A stretch of DNA of 64,000 nucleotides from an uncultured Synechococcus sp. (GTDB taxonomy: Bacteria > Cyanobacteriota > Cyanobacteriia > PCC-6307 > Cyanobiaceae): assembly GCA_949373155.1 (NCBI GenBank), contig CASICK010000009.1, positions 62,001 through 126,000 of the forward strand. Direction: 5' to 3'. Shown in pieces: positions 55,768 to 64,000 of the stretch (position 1 is the stretch's first letter; each line of letters opens with the position of its first letter). Both the position numbers and the translations under genes were made by a program. The notes beneath the pieces were generated by a model. It saw only the letters and a list, made by a program, of their open reading frames with translations. It ran no database searches and was not told the DNA's origin.

Positions 55768-55890
55768 TGATTAAAAAATTGAAGAAGTTTGAAAATGCAC
55801 ACAATTCAAAACGGGCAAATGTGTCGTTTTCCTTTCACGAATCTGAAGGGTTGCTGAAAACATTTGGGTTTATCGTTTTTTCATAGGAAA

Positions 55891-55911
55891 GTCTCTCCAC
55901 GCCAAAGAGAC
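55891..55911 (+). promoter_or_regulatory. Hairpin in the sigma-factor leader
   Basis: GTCTCT (55891-55896) pairs perfectly with AGAGAC (55906-55911), nine-base loop. It ends nine bases before the ATG at 55920, so it sits where a ribosome binding site would be reached. Translational control of the sigma factor is possible but unproven. Confidence 0.4.
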
Positions 55912-55919
55912 GAGTTGAC

Positions 55920-56861
55920 ATGGTTTCCTCAACAGCTCGGACCTCCGAGACCCAGAGACGCAGAAGCAGTGATCCGATTAGTTGGTACCTATCGACGATT
56001 GGGCGAATACCCCTGCTGACAGCTGCTGAAGAAATTGAGCTGGGAAATCAGGTTCAGAAGTTCATGGAGCTGACGCAAGACGGCTCTGTTCCTTCCGACA
56101 GCGAGGAGTTCAGCACCAAGGATCGACGCATGATTCGGGTTGGTCAGCGCGCGAAGCAGCGGATGATGAAGGCCAATCTTCGTCTGGTGGTGAGTGTCGC
56201 GAAGAAATATCAAGGCAAGGGCCTTGAGCTTCTTGATCTCATCCAAGAAGGATCCCTTGGCTTGGAAAGGGCTGTCGAGAAATTTGACCCAACCCGCGGA
56301 TATAAGTTTTCGACCTACGCCTTTTGGTGGATTCGCCAGAGCATGACGCGAGCCATTGCTTGTCAGTCGCGAACCATTCGTCTGCCAGTGCACTTAAGCG
56401 AGCGTCTCACCACGATCCGCAAGGTGAGTTTGGATTTAGCTCACAAGCTCGGAGCAATGCCGAGTCGCCTCGAGATCTCAGAAGCGTTGGATATGCCTGT
56501 TGAGGAGCTCGACTCCTTGCTACGCCAAGCGCTCACCACCAGCAGTCTTGATGCACCTGTGAATGGAGAGGATGGCCGCAGTTTCCTTGGCGATTTGATT
56601 GCAGACTCTTCTGCGGAAGAGCCGCTCGACAAAGTTGAACAGCGCATCCACCACGAACAACTTGGCCGCTGGTTGAGTCATCTCAGTGAGCAGGAGCAAC
56701 ACGTGCTCACGCTGCGTTTTGGATTAAACGGCAACGAACGCCACACCTTGGCTCAAATTGGTCGTTTGCTCGATGTCTCGCGTGAACGCGTACGCCAGGT
56801 GGAATTGAAGTCGCTGCGCAAGTTGCGTAATCTCACCCGTCGTATTGCTCCCACTTTTTGA
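55920..56861 (+). CDS. Group 2 RNA polymerase sigma factor (RpoD-like)
   Basis: 313 residues: short N-terminus without the long region 1.1 of group 1 sigmas, region 1.2 (DPISWYLSTIGRIPLLTAAE), region 2 (QRMMKANLRLVVSVAKKYQG, DLIQEGSLGLERAVEKFDPT, FSTYAFWWIRQSMTRAI), region 3 and region 4 with helix-turn-helix (HTLAQIGRLLDVSRERVRQV). Group 2 sigmas of cyanobacteria serve stress and light responses. Which member it is cannot be told from this sequence alone. Confidence 0.92.
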   Translation: MVSSTARTSETQRRRSSDPISWYLSTIGRIPLLTAAEEIELGNQVQKFMELTQDGSVPSDSEEFSTKDRRMIRVGQRAKQRMMKANLRLVVSVAKKYQGKGLELLDLIQEGSLGLERAVEKFDPTRGYKFSTYAFWWIRQSMTRAIACQSRTIRLPVHLSERLTTIRKVSLDLAHKLGAMPSRLEISEALDMPVEELDSLLRQALTTSSLDAPVNGEDGRSFLGDLIADSSAEEPLDKVEQRIHHEQLGRWLSHLSEQEQHVLTLRFGLNGNERHTLAQIGRLLDVSRERVRQVELKSLRKLRNLTRRIAPTF

Positions 56862-57305
56862 TTGATTGATTGATGAGTCTGCGGCTGCATTCAAGCCAGT
56901 CGTGGAACTCTGTCCTTTTTTCACGAGGTTTCAAAGTCATCTGCCATCACTCCATCGAAAGCGATGGCTTGAGTGCAGAGGTGCTCTCATGTGGGGTCTG
57001 AGCAAAGTGCTGATGAACAGCTCAATCAGAAGCAATCTTGTGACTTGTTCGTTCGTTTTAGATCCTCAAAAAGTGATTGAGCACTAACCATTATCTTTAA
57101 TGGTTGGGTATCAGCCAAAATTTTTGTCGGATGGGTTGGTTTTAGTCAGAATGGATTCAATCAATTTTTGATTGATGCCTAGAACCTTTCACTGCTCCCG
57201 TTATGAGCGCATAGGAACGGCTTCAGAAAACCAAAACCCACAGACCGGAAGGTTTTGGTAACAAGCAGGTGAGATATTTCTGCCTTCATCCTTGAGACGA
57301 AACAC
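56862..57305. other. Intergenic region with one perfect hairpin
   Basis: No supported gene. GATT repeats follow the sigma-factor stop. A perfect eight-pair hairpin lies at 57086-57105 (AACCATTA arm, loop TCTT), with no T-run, so it is a weak terminator candidate at best. The base composition is AT-rich. Confidence 0.4.
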
Positions 57306-57512
57306 TTGAACGAACCCAATCAGCCCAGAAAGCCTAGAGCGCTCACTTACACGGAAATGATGAATGGTGGACAACAACAAATGGATGGAGCAACTCATCA
57401 GCAAGAGGTGAGCCTGCAGCGAAGAAAGGATGTATATGAGCGCTCTGTCGAGCACCTCGAGCAGTCCTTCAACACTGAAGCTGATCGAATTGGTGATGAC
57501 ACTGAGATCTGA
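57306..57512 (+). CDS. Coupled small operon gene 1, unknown
   Basis: 68 residues, soluble, polar: a basic N-terminus with Tyr-Thr-Glu-Met (RKPRALTYTEMMNGG), then a charged helix (EVSLQRRKDVYERSVEHLEQ). TTG start. The stop TGA overlaps the ATG of gene 2 as TGATG, so the two are translationally coupled. No family recognised. Confidence 0.55.
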   Translation: MNEPNQPRKPRALTYTEMMNGGQQQMDGATHQQEVSLQRRKDVYERSVEHLEQSFNTEADRIGDDTEI

Positions 57513-57877
57513 TGAGTGCGCTTGCTTGCCTTGTTGTTTCGGCGTTTCTTGCCTATCTGATCGCTCAGTTCGGAAAGAGACGTGCTGCCAGCAAAAGCAC
57601 CACAGCTTGGCGTGAAGCTTCAGAGCTTGTCTTTGACAGGAACCTGCGCTTCCAGATCAAACAGGAATACGAAAATGGTATGGAACCCAGTAATGCTGAT
57701 GGCTATGCCGCATCCAGAGACTCCCTCGTTAGCCATTTGGCTTCCAATCTGTTGATGTTGGCTAATAGGCGGCTGGAGATAGAGCCGCCTAGGAGTGAGG
57801 CTGAGGAGTTCGTTCGTCAGCACTGTGATCTTGACGACGACGTCATTGCAGAAATGTGGATTTCAAAGTTCAGCTAA
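57512..57877 (+). CDS. Coupled small operon gene 2, membrane anchored
   Basis: 121 residues. An N-terminal membrane helix (LACLVVSAFLAYLIAQFGKR) is followed by an alpha-helical cytoplasmic region (WREASELVFDRNLRFQIKQE, SLVSHLASNLLMLANRRLEI, AEEFVRQHCDLDDDVIAEMW). The stop TAA overlaps the ATG of gene 3 as TAATG. No family recognised. Confidence 0.6.
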   Translation: MSALACLVVSAFLAYLIAQFGKRRAASKSTTAWREASELVFDRNLRFQIKQEYENGMEPSNADGYAASRDSLVSHLASNLLMLANRRLEIEPPRSEAEEFVRQHCDLDDDVIAEMWISKFS

Positions 57878-58062
57878 TGGAAAATGCCCCTGAAAAGAGA
57901 GGCCACCTCCCTTGCCGTATCTGCTCAACACCAGTTCCCATCCCTCCGCGTTTCAAACGTGTAAAAACGGCTGTCTGCTCGAGCTGTGCTCATGAAGGGC
58001 TGGATGAAATCGTGACCATCCGGCTTTTCCAAGAGCAGATCGTTGATTTGAGCACCTCGTAG
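57877..58062 (+). CDS. Coupled small operon gene 3, zinc-ribbon protein
   Basis: 61 residues. Two CxxC pairs, LPCRICSTPVP and TAVCSSCAHEGLD, make a probable zinc ribbon, with basic linker PPRFKRVKTAV between them. The TAATG overlap shows coupling to gene 2. Small zinc ribbons often bind nucleic acid or proteins, which is inference only. Confidence 0.6.
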   Translation: MENAPEKRGHLPCRICSTPVPIPPRFKRVKTAVCSSCAHEGLDEIVTIRLFQEQIVDLSTS

Positions 58063-58138
58063 TTTCTAAAGGTATTCATCAATTTTCCCTTGTTGTATTG
58101 AGACTGATTTTATTGGTTTTGCTTGCTTCTCTTAGTGT

Positions 58139-58954
58139 TTAAAATGTTGAGTAGGGAAAGCCTAAGTCTGGCTTGTATTGTCTTTTCTCTTTCCCTTTGC
58201 ATTGATCTTTGACCAATTGAATCCACTGTGCATCATTGACCTTTGCCATTACCCTTGCCTCGCTTTCTAAACGTCGTTGTTTTGGGTGATAGCTGTGTAC
58301 ATTGATTGCATCACGTTGTGGAAGGCGTGCTGCGATTTGCTGATCATTGAGATAAGGCGCTCCATTGCGGCAACGGTGTTGAACTGCATGCCATCCCTCA
58401 TGCTTAAGGGTGTCAATTAATTCAACAAGATCACCATTGTGAAAGCCCTGGCACATCACCACTAATTCGTTTTTAATTCGGTAATAGCCATATAAATTTC
58501 TGCCTTTACATCCCCAGGTTTTGGAATTATTTGACCAAAGAATAGATCTTTGTCCAAGAACTTGTTGGATTGCTTCCCCCAGCTTCTCTAGCCTCGGACT
58601 GTCGAGATGGTGAGGTGTCGTAGACATCGTTTTGATTTCACGTCCGTGTTCCCTGGCTGTTTGTTTAATCCTTGATCTATCTGTGGTGTGTCCTTTGATG
58701 CATGAGAAGAAATTTGCTTCCTGCTTGCATTTTTGGATGCTTGGTGCAGCGACCTTAAAAGCATTTATTCCCAATTTGGTTAATCCAGAGATACAGCGCT
58801 TCTTTGCCAAAGGTTCTTCAGGATTTCCTGTTTTCAGGTTTGTCCCGCAAACCATCTCTGCGTAGCTTTGAACTTGTGCCTGCATCGAAGCATCCGCAGT
58901 CATCGTTGAGGCGAGCGACGATAGGCCCAGTGCTACGAAGACAAGAGTGCGCAT
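58139..58954 (-). CDS. Exported HExxH-type putative metallopeptidase
   Basis: 271 residues. Signal peptide (MRTLVFVALGLSSLASTMTA), six or more cysteines that may form disulfides (VCGTNLKTG, KRCISGLTK, FSCIKG, WGCKGRNLYG), and DTLKHEGWHAVQHRCRNG, which contains HEGWH, an HExxH zinc motif, followed by a possible third ligand in RRLESEARVMA. This fits a gluzincin-like fold but I do not recognise a named family. The ATG at 58954 is chosen for the signal peptide. It is convergent with the coupled operon and divergent from the deacetylase. Confidence 0.65.
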   Translation of the reverse strand: MRTLVFVALGLSSLASTMTADASMQAQVQSYAEMVCGTNLKTGNPEEPLAKKRCISGLTKLGINAFKVAAPSIQKCKQEANFFSCIKGHTTDRSRIKQTAREHGREIKTMSTTPHHLDSPRLEKLGEAIQQVLGQRSILWSNNSKTWGCKGRNLYGYYRIKNELVVMCQGFHNGDLVELIDTLKHEGWHAVQHRCRNGAPYLNDQQIAARLPQRDAINVHSYHPKQRRLESEARVMAKVNDAQWIQLVKDQCKGKEKRQYKPDLGFPYSTF

Positions 58955-59057
58955 CAGACAACCAATCAAGCTATCTCCATCCACTATTAGTCACTACGAA
59001 GCTGGTTGATGCGGTTGTTTGATTTCAATCAAAAATATTGAAGAGCTTTGAAAGCTA

Positions 59058-59972
59058 GTGGCCATCCCTCTCGTTTATCACCAGGCCTATAGCGCGCCTC
59101 TGCCGTCTAGTCATCGCTTCCCGATGGCGAAGTTCAGGATGTTGTTTGATGCTCTAAAGACGTCGGGTCTAGCCGAATCCGCTCAGGTTCATACACCTCT
59201 CCCCGTTCCTCGCCGCTGGCTTGAATCAGTGCATCAGCGGCATTATCACGAGGCGTTTGCGCGGGGCAAGCTCGATCGTCAAGCTCAGCGAAGGATTGGT
59301 CTTCCTGCCACCACACCTTTGGTGCAACGCACCTGGTTAGCGGTGGGGGGGACGCTGCTGACGGCCAGGTTGGCTCTTGAGCACGGTGTTGCTTGCCATC
59401 TCGCTGGTGGTACTCACCATGCCTTCCCCGATTATGGAAGTGGTTTTTGCATCTTCAATGACATTGCGGTCTCAGCCAGGGTTCTTTTGGATGAGGGGCG
59501 CTTAACGCGCTTGATGATTGTGGATCTGGATGTGCATCAAGGCGATGCCACCGCGCTGATCTTTGCTGACGACCCGCGGGTCTTTACGTTTTCTGCTCAT
59601 GCTGCCTCCAACTTTCCGTCTCGGAAGCAGAGCAGCGATTGGGATTTGCCATTTGCAGATGGCGTTGAGGATCAGGCCTATGTGGCTGCGGTTGGCGAGG
59701 CGATTCCTTCACTTCTTGATCGCTTCAATCCCGAACTGGTGATCTACAACGCTGGAGTTGATCCGCATCGAGACGATCGTCTGGGCAGGCTTTGCTTGTC
59801 CGATATGGGCCTTTTGCAACGGGATCATCTCGTGTTTGATGCCTGTCTGCGTCGTCAGATCCCAGTCGCGAGCGTGATTGGCGGAGGGTATGACGCTCTT
59901 GACTCTTTGGTGAAGCGTCATGCCCTGGTGTTTCGGGCTGCAGCAGACCAGGCGAGATGGCACGGTCTCTAG
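59058..59972 (+). CDS. Histone deacetylase-family hydrolase
   Basis: 304 residues with the class II/IV deacetylase motifs: LAGGTHHAFPDYGSGFCIFN (active-site His-His and Tyr), MIVDLDVHQGDATALIF (zinc Asp, His), VIYNAGVDPHRDDRLGRL (zinc Asp) and SVIGGGYDALDSL. It probably removes acetyl groups from small molecules or proteins. GTG start. Convergent with pdhA. Confidence 0.92.
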   Translation: MAIPLVYHQAYSAPLPSSHRFPMAKFRMLFDALKTSGLAESAQVHTPLPVPRRWLESVHQRHYHEAFARGKLDRQAQRRIGLPATTPLVQRTWLAVGGTLLTARLALEHGVACHLAGGTHHAFPDYGSGFCIFNDIAVSARVLLDEGRLTRLMIVDLDVHQGDATALIFADDPRVFTFSAHAASNFPSRKQSSDWDLPFADGVEDQAYVAAVGEAIPSLLDRFNPELVIYNAGVDPHRDDRLGRLCLSDMGLLQRDHLVFDACLRRQIPVASVIGGGYDALDSLVKRHALVFRAAADQARWHGL

Positions 59973-59983
59973 CAGGCTGAGCC

Positions 59984-61090
59984 TCAGTCTTCCGCCCAGA
60001 TGTAGCGCGTCAGTTCCGAGGTATCTGGCTCGGGTGCATTGAGGGCAAAGTCCACGCAGTCCTGAACTTCAGCATCGATCTCTTTTTCGATCGCGCGGAG
60101 CTCATCAGCACGGACCAAACCATCGGAAACGAGATCGCGCTCAAAGGCTTTGAGGGGATCACGCTTGGCCCAGAATTGCTTTTCTTCCTCGGCTCGCAGC
60201 TCGTCAGGGTCAGCGAGTGAGTGACCCCTGAAGCGGTAGGTAAGGCATTCAAGAACAGTGGGTCCTTCTCCAGCCCTCGCCCGTTCGATGGCCCGTTCAG
60301 CAGCGGCCCGAACGGCAAGCACATCCATGCCATCCACTTCTTCTCCGGCCATGCCGAAGGCAGCCGCTTTGCGCCAGATCTCTGGATCGCTGGTGGCGCG
60401 GTCATGGGCCATGCCGATCGCCCATTTGTTGTTCTCCACCACAAACAAAATAGGTAGTTTCCACAGCTGGGCCATGTTCAGGCATTCAAAGAATTGCCCG
60501 TTGTTGCAGGTACCGTCTCCAAAAAAGGCTGCGGTGACGGAGTCACTACTGGAATCACCCATGGCATCACGCTTGTAGCGGCTGGTGAAGGCAGCGCCTA
60601 AGGCAACGGGGATGCCCTCGCCGATGAACGCGAAGCCGCCCAGCAGGTGATGGGCTTTGGAGAACAGGTGCATCGAGCCGCCACGCCCCTTGCTGCAGCC
60701 GGTCTCCTTGCCAAACAGCTCACTCATGACTTCACGGGCTGGGACGCCTGCACTCAAGGCATGCACGTGATCGCGGTAAGTGCTGCAAAACCAGTCGTGC
60801 TGACGCTTCATGGCGCCGATCACGCCCGTACTCACCGCCTCTTGGCCGTTGTATAGGTGAACGAAACCGAACATCTTGCCGCGGTAATACATTTCCGCGC
60901 ATTTGTCTTCAAAACGCCGCCCCAGGGTCATGTCCCGGTAGAGCCTCAGGCCGGTCTCGCGGTCCACGCTGGCTCTTTTGGTCGTCACTAGAGACGACAA
61001 GCGCTCGGCGTGAGCTCCCACCGGGGAGGCCCCATTTGCAAGCTTCTGATCGGTGCCTGCCGCTGCGCCTACTGCGATGTCCTGACTCAT
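59984..61090 (-). CDS. pdhA: Pyruvate dehydrogenase E1 alpha subunit
   Basis: 368 residues. Thiamine diphosphate motif [20 protein letters not shown] through [20 protein letters not shown]. Substrate and phospho-loop-type block [20 protein letters not shown], and [14 protein letters not shown]. It decarboxylates pyruvate together with E1 beta (not in this window). E3 (lpdA) is at 46507. Confidence 0.95.
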   Translation of the reverse strand: MSQDIAVGAAAGTDQKLANGASPVGAHAERLSSLVTTKRASVDRETGLRLYRDMTLGRRFEDKCAEMYYRGKMFGFVHLYNGQEAVSTGVIGAMKRQHDWFCSTYRDHVHALSAGVPAREVMSELFGKETGCSKGRGGSMHLFSKAHHLLGGFAFIGEGIPVALGAAFTSRYKRDAMGDSSSDSVTAAFFGDGTCNNGQFFECLNMAQLWKLPILFVVENNKWAIGMAHDRATSDPEIWRKAAAFGMAGEEVDGMDVLAVRAAAERAIERARAGEGPTVLECLTYRFRGHSLADPDELRAEEEKQFWAKRDPLKAFERDLVSDGLVRADELRAIEKEIDAEVQDCVDFALNAPEPDTSELTRYIWAED

Positions 61091-61190
61091 GGCACCACCT
61101 ATTTGAGAGGAACTTTAAGGGGCCGTGTTGAGCGAATGGGCAAAACCCCTTTCACTGCCTAAAATCTGCCTGCTAACGAGCGCAACGCTG

Positions 61191-63359
61191 GTGGAATTGC
61201 CCATCGATCATTTCCGCCTCTTGGGTGTCAGCCCTTCAGCTGAAACCGAGTCGGTGTTGCGGACGCTGCAGTTGCGTCTCGATCGCTGCCCCGATCAAGG
61301 TTTCACCCATGAGGTCCTCATGCAGAGGGCTGAATTATTGAGGCTCTCTGCCGATCTCTTAAGCGATGCGGCGCGTCGGCAGGACTACGAGAGCACCCTG
61401 CTCAAAATGGGTCGTGATCATCCAGAAGAGACAGCGGGTCTGGAAATGCCCTCCAGCCGGGAGGTCGCTGGTCTGATTTTGTTGTGGGAGGCCCATGCCC
61501 CGCACGAGACCTTTCAGCTCACCCGCCAGGCGCTGCAGCCTCCTCAGGCGCCCGCCCTGGGTAGCGGTCGAGAGTCGGACCTTGCATTGTTGGCGGCACT
61601 GTCTTGCCGGGATGCGGCCCGCCAAGATCACGACCAGCGTCGTTATGAATCTGCTGCAGGGTTGCTGACGGAGGGACTGCAGTTGCTTCAACGCATGGGC
61701 AAGCTTCCCGATCAACGGCAGCGGCTGCAAACGGACCTTGAACAGCTCACCCCTTACCGAATTCTGGATTTGCTGAGCCGTGACCTTGCCGAGCAATCAG
61801 CTCGGCAAGACGGACTTGAGATGTTGGAAACCTTTGTTCAGAATCGCGGTGGCCTGGAAGGGGGTGCTGCCGAAATGGACACGGCAGGCATGGATCAGGG
61901 CAGTTTTGAGCTGTTTTTTCAGCAGATTCGCCGGTTTCTCACTGTTCAAGAACAGGTGGACTTGTATGGGCGTTGGGAGCGGTTTGGCTCATCTGATGCC
62001 AGCTTCCTTTCCGTGATGTCCTTGGTAGCCGCTGGATTCTCCCAGCGCAAGCCTGAGCGTATTAAGGACGCACGCGGCAAATTGCAAGCCCTGGTTCTCG
62101 TTGGTTTAGATCTCAATCCATTGCTGGGATGCATGGATCTTTTGCTGGGTGATGTGGACCGGGCGTTGGAGCACGTTCACTCCAGTCCGGACGCGGATCT
62201 GCAGGAATGGCTGGCGAACCACCCCGGTGACGATCTCGCGGCCCTGTTCGATTACTGCCGCAGCTGGCTGGGACGGGATGTTCTCCCTGGCTATCGCGAT
62301 GTGGATACTCAAGTTGTTGACCTGGAGGCTTGGTTCGCTGATCGCGATGTGCAGGCGTATGTGGAGCGCCTTGAGCGCCAGGAGGGGCGAAGCGTTGTAA
62401 CGCCCGATCCGTCTGCAACAGCTGTTCCCGATACGGATTGGAGCTTCGGAAATCTCCCTCCAATCGGCCTTGATCCTGAGGGCACCATGCCCCTGTCTTT
62501 CGGCGACGGGGACCTCTTGCCTGAGGACAGTTCAGATCCTGGGGAGGAGGAGGCAAGCAGGAGTGGTCTGCGCCGGATCATTCCATTGGCTTGGACGAAT
62601 CTGAACATCCGCCGCCCGTCCCTGTCTCGCCTGTCACTGTCGCGTTTGTCGATGTCGAAGCTGTCACTGTCGCGGGTGTCCTTGCCTCGGCTTTCCCTGC
62701 CCCAGCTCTCGCTGTCTCGGTTGTCGGTGAACCGGCCCTCATGGCCGCAACCCAAGCGTTCCGTCTTGATCGGCTCAGGGGTGGTTGTGGTGCTCGTGCT
62801 GGTGGGATTCAGCCTTGTGGGGCTGAGGCGAGATGCGCAGCAGCAAACAGCATCCACTTCAACAACGAATCCCACTGCGGATGCGCTGCCTGCCGAGGAT
62901 GACCTGTCGTCTCAGCCGAAGGCCACCCTCAAGCAGGAGCGCCCCAATCCCAAAGAGCGAATTACGCCTCTAGCGGTGGATCAGCCCAGTGAGGTTCAGC
63001 TGCAAGCCTTGCTCCAGGCATGGCTTGATTTCAAGGCAACAGCGTTGCGCCAAAACGGGGACACCCAATCCCTGGCGGAGGTGGCTCGTCCTGTTCTTGT
63101 CGGTCGCGTGCGTGATCAGCAAGCCGCCTTGTTGAGGGATGGCCTCGTTCAAAACGTCCAAGCTTCGATCACTTCGATTCAGACGGTGAGCTCAACCCCG
63201 TCTCGCATCGAAGTGAGGGCCCAACTCACCTACCGCGATCAGACCCTGAATGATCAGGGTGAGGTGGTGGATGAGACACCCGCTGGCAACTTGCCCGTGA
63301 CCTACATCCTTGGCCGAGATCCTGACGGTTGGCGCTTGCAGGCCTACATCCCTGGCTAA
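61191..63359 (+). CDS. ftn2: Cell division protein Ftn2/ZipN (ARC6 homologue)
   Basis: 722 residues. An N-terminal J-like domain (PIDHFRLLGVSPSAETESVL, RLSADLLSDAARRQDYESTL) is followed by long helical repeats, a low-complexity pentad segment, one membrane helix (SVLIGSGVVVVLVLVGFSLV, about 525-545), and the C-terminal ARC6/IMS domain (VQLQALLQAWLDFKATALRQ, RVRDQQAALLRDGLVQNVQA, DPDGWRLQAYIPG). It tethers FtsZ to the inner membrane in cyanobacteria. A GTG at 61191 gives MELPIDHF, the usual start. Confidence 0.9.
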   Translation: MELPIDHFRLLGVSPSAETESVLRTLQLRLDRCPDQGFTHEVLMQRAELLRLSADLLSDAARRQDYESTLLKMGRDHPEETAGLEMPSSREVAGLILLWEAHAPHETFQLTRQALQPPQAPALGSGRESDLALLAALSCRDAARQDHDQRRYESAAGLLTEGLQLLQRMGKLPDQRQRLQTDLEQLTPYRILDLLSRDLAEQSARQDGLEMLETFVQNRGGLEGGAAEMDTAGMDQGSFELFFQQIRRFLTVQEQVDLYGRWERFGSSDASFLSVMSLVAAGFSQRKPERIKDARGKLQALVLVGLDLNPLLGCMDLLLGDVDRALEHVHSSPDADLQEWLANHPGDDLAALFDYCRSWLGRDVLPGYRDVDTQVVDLEAWFADRDVQAYVERLERQEGRSVVTPDPSATAVPDTDWSFGNLPPIGLDPEGTMPLSFGDGDLLPEDSSDPGEEEASRSGLRRIIPLAWTNLNIRRPSLSRLSLSRLSMSKLSLSRVSLPRLSLPQLSLSRLSVNRPSWPQPKRSVLIGSGVVVVLVLVGFSLVGLRRDAQQQTASTSTTNPTADALPAEDDLSSQPKATLKQERPNPKERITPLAVDQPSEVQLQALLQAWLDFKATALRQNGDTQSLAEVARPVLVGRVRDQQAALLRDGLVQNVQASITSIQTVSSTPSRIEVRAQLTYRDQTLNDQGEVVDETPAGNLPVTYILGRDPDGWRLQAYIPG
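62616..62735 (+). repeat. Eight 15-base repeats coding LSxSR pentads in Ftn2
   Basis: Residues about 476-515 of Ftn2 read PSLSR, LSLSR, LSMSK, LSLSR, VSLPR, LSLPQ, LSLSR, LSVNR: a five-residue period with a hydrophobic residue at the first and third positions, Ser between and Arg or Lys last. This is imperfect at DNA level, so it is not a recent slippage. It lies just before the membrane helix. Confidence 0.75.
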
Positions 63360-63456
63360 GAAACTCGGCGCAGGTGTTGTCTCTGGATGAACCCATCCGG
63401 TTCAACAAAGGGGCAGGACTTTTACAGTTGACCAAAGTGCTGCGCGGACCTCCTCC

Positions 63457-64000
63457 ATGTTTGACGAGCTTTCAGCCCGTTTTGAAGATGCCGTCAAAGG
63501 GCTGAGAGGCCAGGACACAATCTCTGAAACGAATGTGGAGGGGGCGCTCAAGGAGGTCCGGCGGGCGCTTCTCGATGCGGACGTGAGTCTGCCGGTGGTC
63601 AAGGATTTTGTCTCCGAAATCCGTGAGAAAGCGGTCGGTGCAGAGGTTGTTCGTGGTGTAACGCCCGACCAGAAGTTCATTCAGGTTGTGCATGAGCAGC
63701 TGGTCGACGTGATGGGCGGCGGCAATGCCCCGCTCGCGAAGGCCGATCAAGCGCCCACGGTGGTGTTGATGGCTGGTTTGCAGGGGGCAGGTAAAACGAC
63801 GGCAACGGCCAAGCTGGGGCTCCACCTCAAGGATCAGGGCCGTAAGGCCTTAATGGTTGGTGCCGATGTGTACCGTCCTGCTGCGATTGAGCAGTTGAAG
63901 ACCCTCGGCGCTCAGATCGGTGTGGATGTGTTCAGTCTTGGGATCGAGGCCAAGCCTGAGGACATCGCCGCTGCCGGTTTGGCAAAGGCCAAAGAGGAGG
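63457..64000 (+). CDS. ffh: Signal recognition particle protein Ffh (partial, cut by window end)
   Basis: The first 181 residues of Ffh: the N domain (MFDELSARFEDAVKGLRGQD, VEGALKEVRRALLDADVSLP) and the start of the G domain with VVLMAGLQGAGKTTATAKLG (P-loop) and MVGADVYRPAAIEQL. The C-terminal M domain lies beyond the window. Ffh binds the SRP RNA, whose gene is at about 31606-31695, and brings ribosomes to the membrane. ATG at 63457. Confidence 0.95.
   Translation, partial: MFDELSARFEDAVKGLRGQDTISETNVEGALKEVRRALLDADVSLPVVKDFVSEIREKAVGAEVVRGVTPDQKFIQVVHEQLVDVMGGGNAPLAKADQAPTVVLMAGLQGAGKTTATAKLGLHLKDQGRKALMVGADVYRPAAIEQLKTLGAQIGVDVFSLGIEAKPEDIAAAGLAKAKEE

Noticed and set aside
62309..62875. 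188-codon minus-strand frame within ftn2
   Set aside because: Antisense image of the pentad repeats, giving artificial Asp/Arg/Ser repeats.

Overview
The window looks like chromosomal DNA of a marine picocyanobacterium of the Synechococcus/Prochlorococcus lineage. It carries chlorophyll synthase (chlG), a phylloquinone-type methyltransferase (menG), the cyanobacterial ClpR/ClpP pair, the Ftn2/ARC6 division protein, a nickel superoxide dismutase set (sodN, sodX, sodT), several small proteins typical of picocyanobacteria (for example DUF1651, DUF4359 and DUF2862-like) and densely packed, often overlapping genes. No strain name can be assigned from the sequence alone.

Layout. 1-2.5 kb is a decaying, gene-poor zone: an orphan 3' fragment of lepA, a frameshifted major prepilin on the minus strand, and a possible 55-codon ORF followed by a terminator. 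2.5-4.6 kb holds a partly broken minor-pilin cluster. 5-17 kb carries a histidine kinase, a peptide-type ABC permease, trmH, an alkyltransferase-like protein, rsmB, a class A penicillin-binding protein, chlG, hisF and menG. 17-21 kb has glyQ, comEC and tRNA-Ser(CGA). The 3' end of that tRNA is repeated 768 bp downstream, which suggests an integration site. The stretch from there to about 24 kb is AT-rich and island-like. 24-36.8 kb carries a sugar transferase, cobD, ilvC, clpP3-clpR, a PIN-TRAM protein, hemW, panB, the SRP RNA and a division/wall cluster ddl - small membrane protein - ftsQ - ftsZ, with miaB upstream. 37-49 kb has tRNA-His, a CodA-like amidohydrolase, an FAD oxidoreductase, folC, argD, murA, two tRNA-Leu genes, a SpoU methylase, lpdA and trpC. 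48.9-50.5 kb is the nickel SOD set. 50.5-64 kb has an FKBP isomerase, lnt, mnmA, nnrE/nnrD, a group 2 sigma factor, a translationally coupled trio of small unknown genes, a secreted HExxH protein, a deacetylase-like protein, pdhA, ftn2 and the start of ffh.

How the genes work together. Cell-envelope growth and division are well represented: murA, ddl, the penicillin-binding protein, ftsQ, ftsZ and ftn2. Both the RNA and the protein of the signal recognition particle are present. pdhA and lpdA supply two subunits of pyruvate dehydrogenase, encoded apart. sodN makes the pro-enzyme, sodX probably removes the pro-peptide and sodT probably brings in nickel. comEC and the pilin genes point to a DNA-uptake or pilus function, but the damaged pilins near 2-4 kb suggest this pilin locus is being lost.

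Limits. Nothing here was checked by database search. Start codons are often GTG or TTG and several were chosen by homology memory or by overlap. The less familiar features (candidate RNAs, small ORFs, att repeat) are inferences from sequence pattern.
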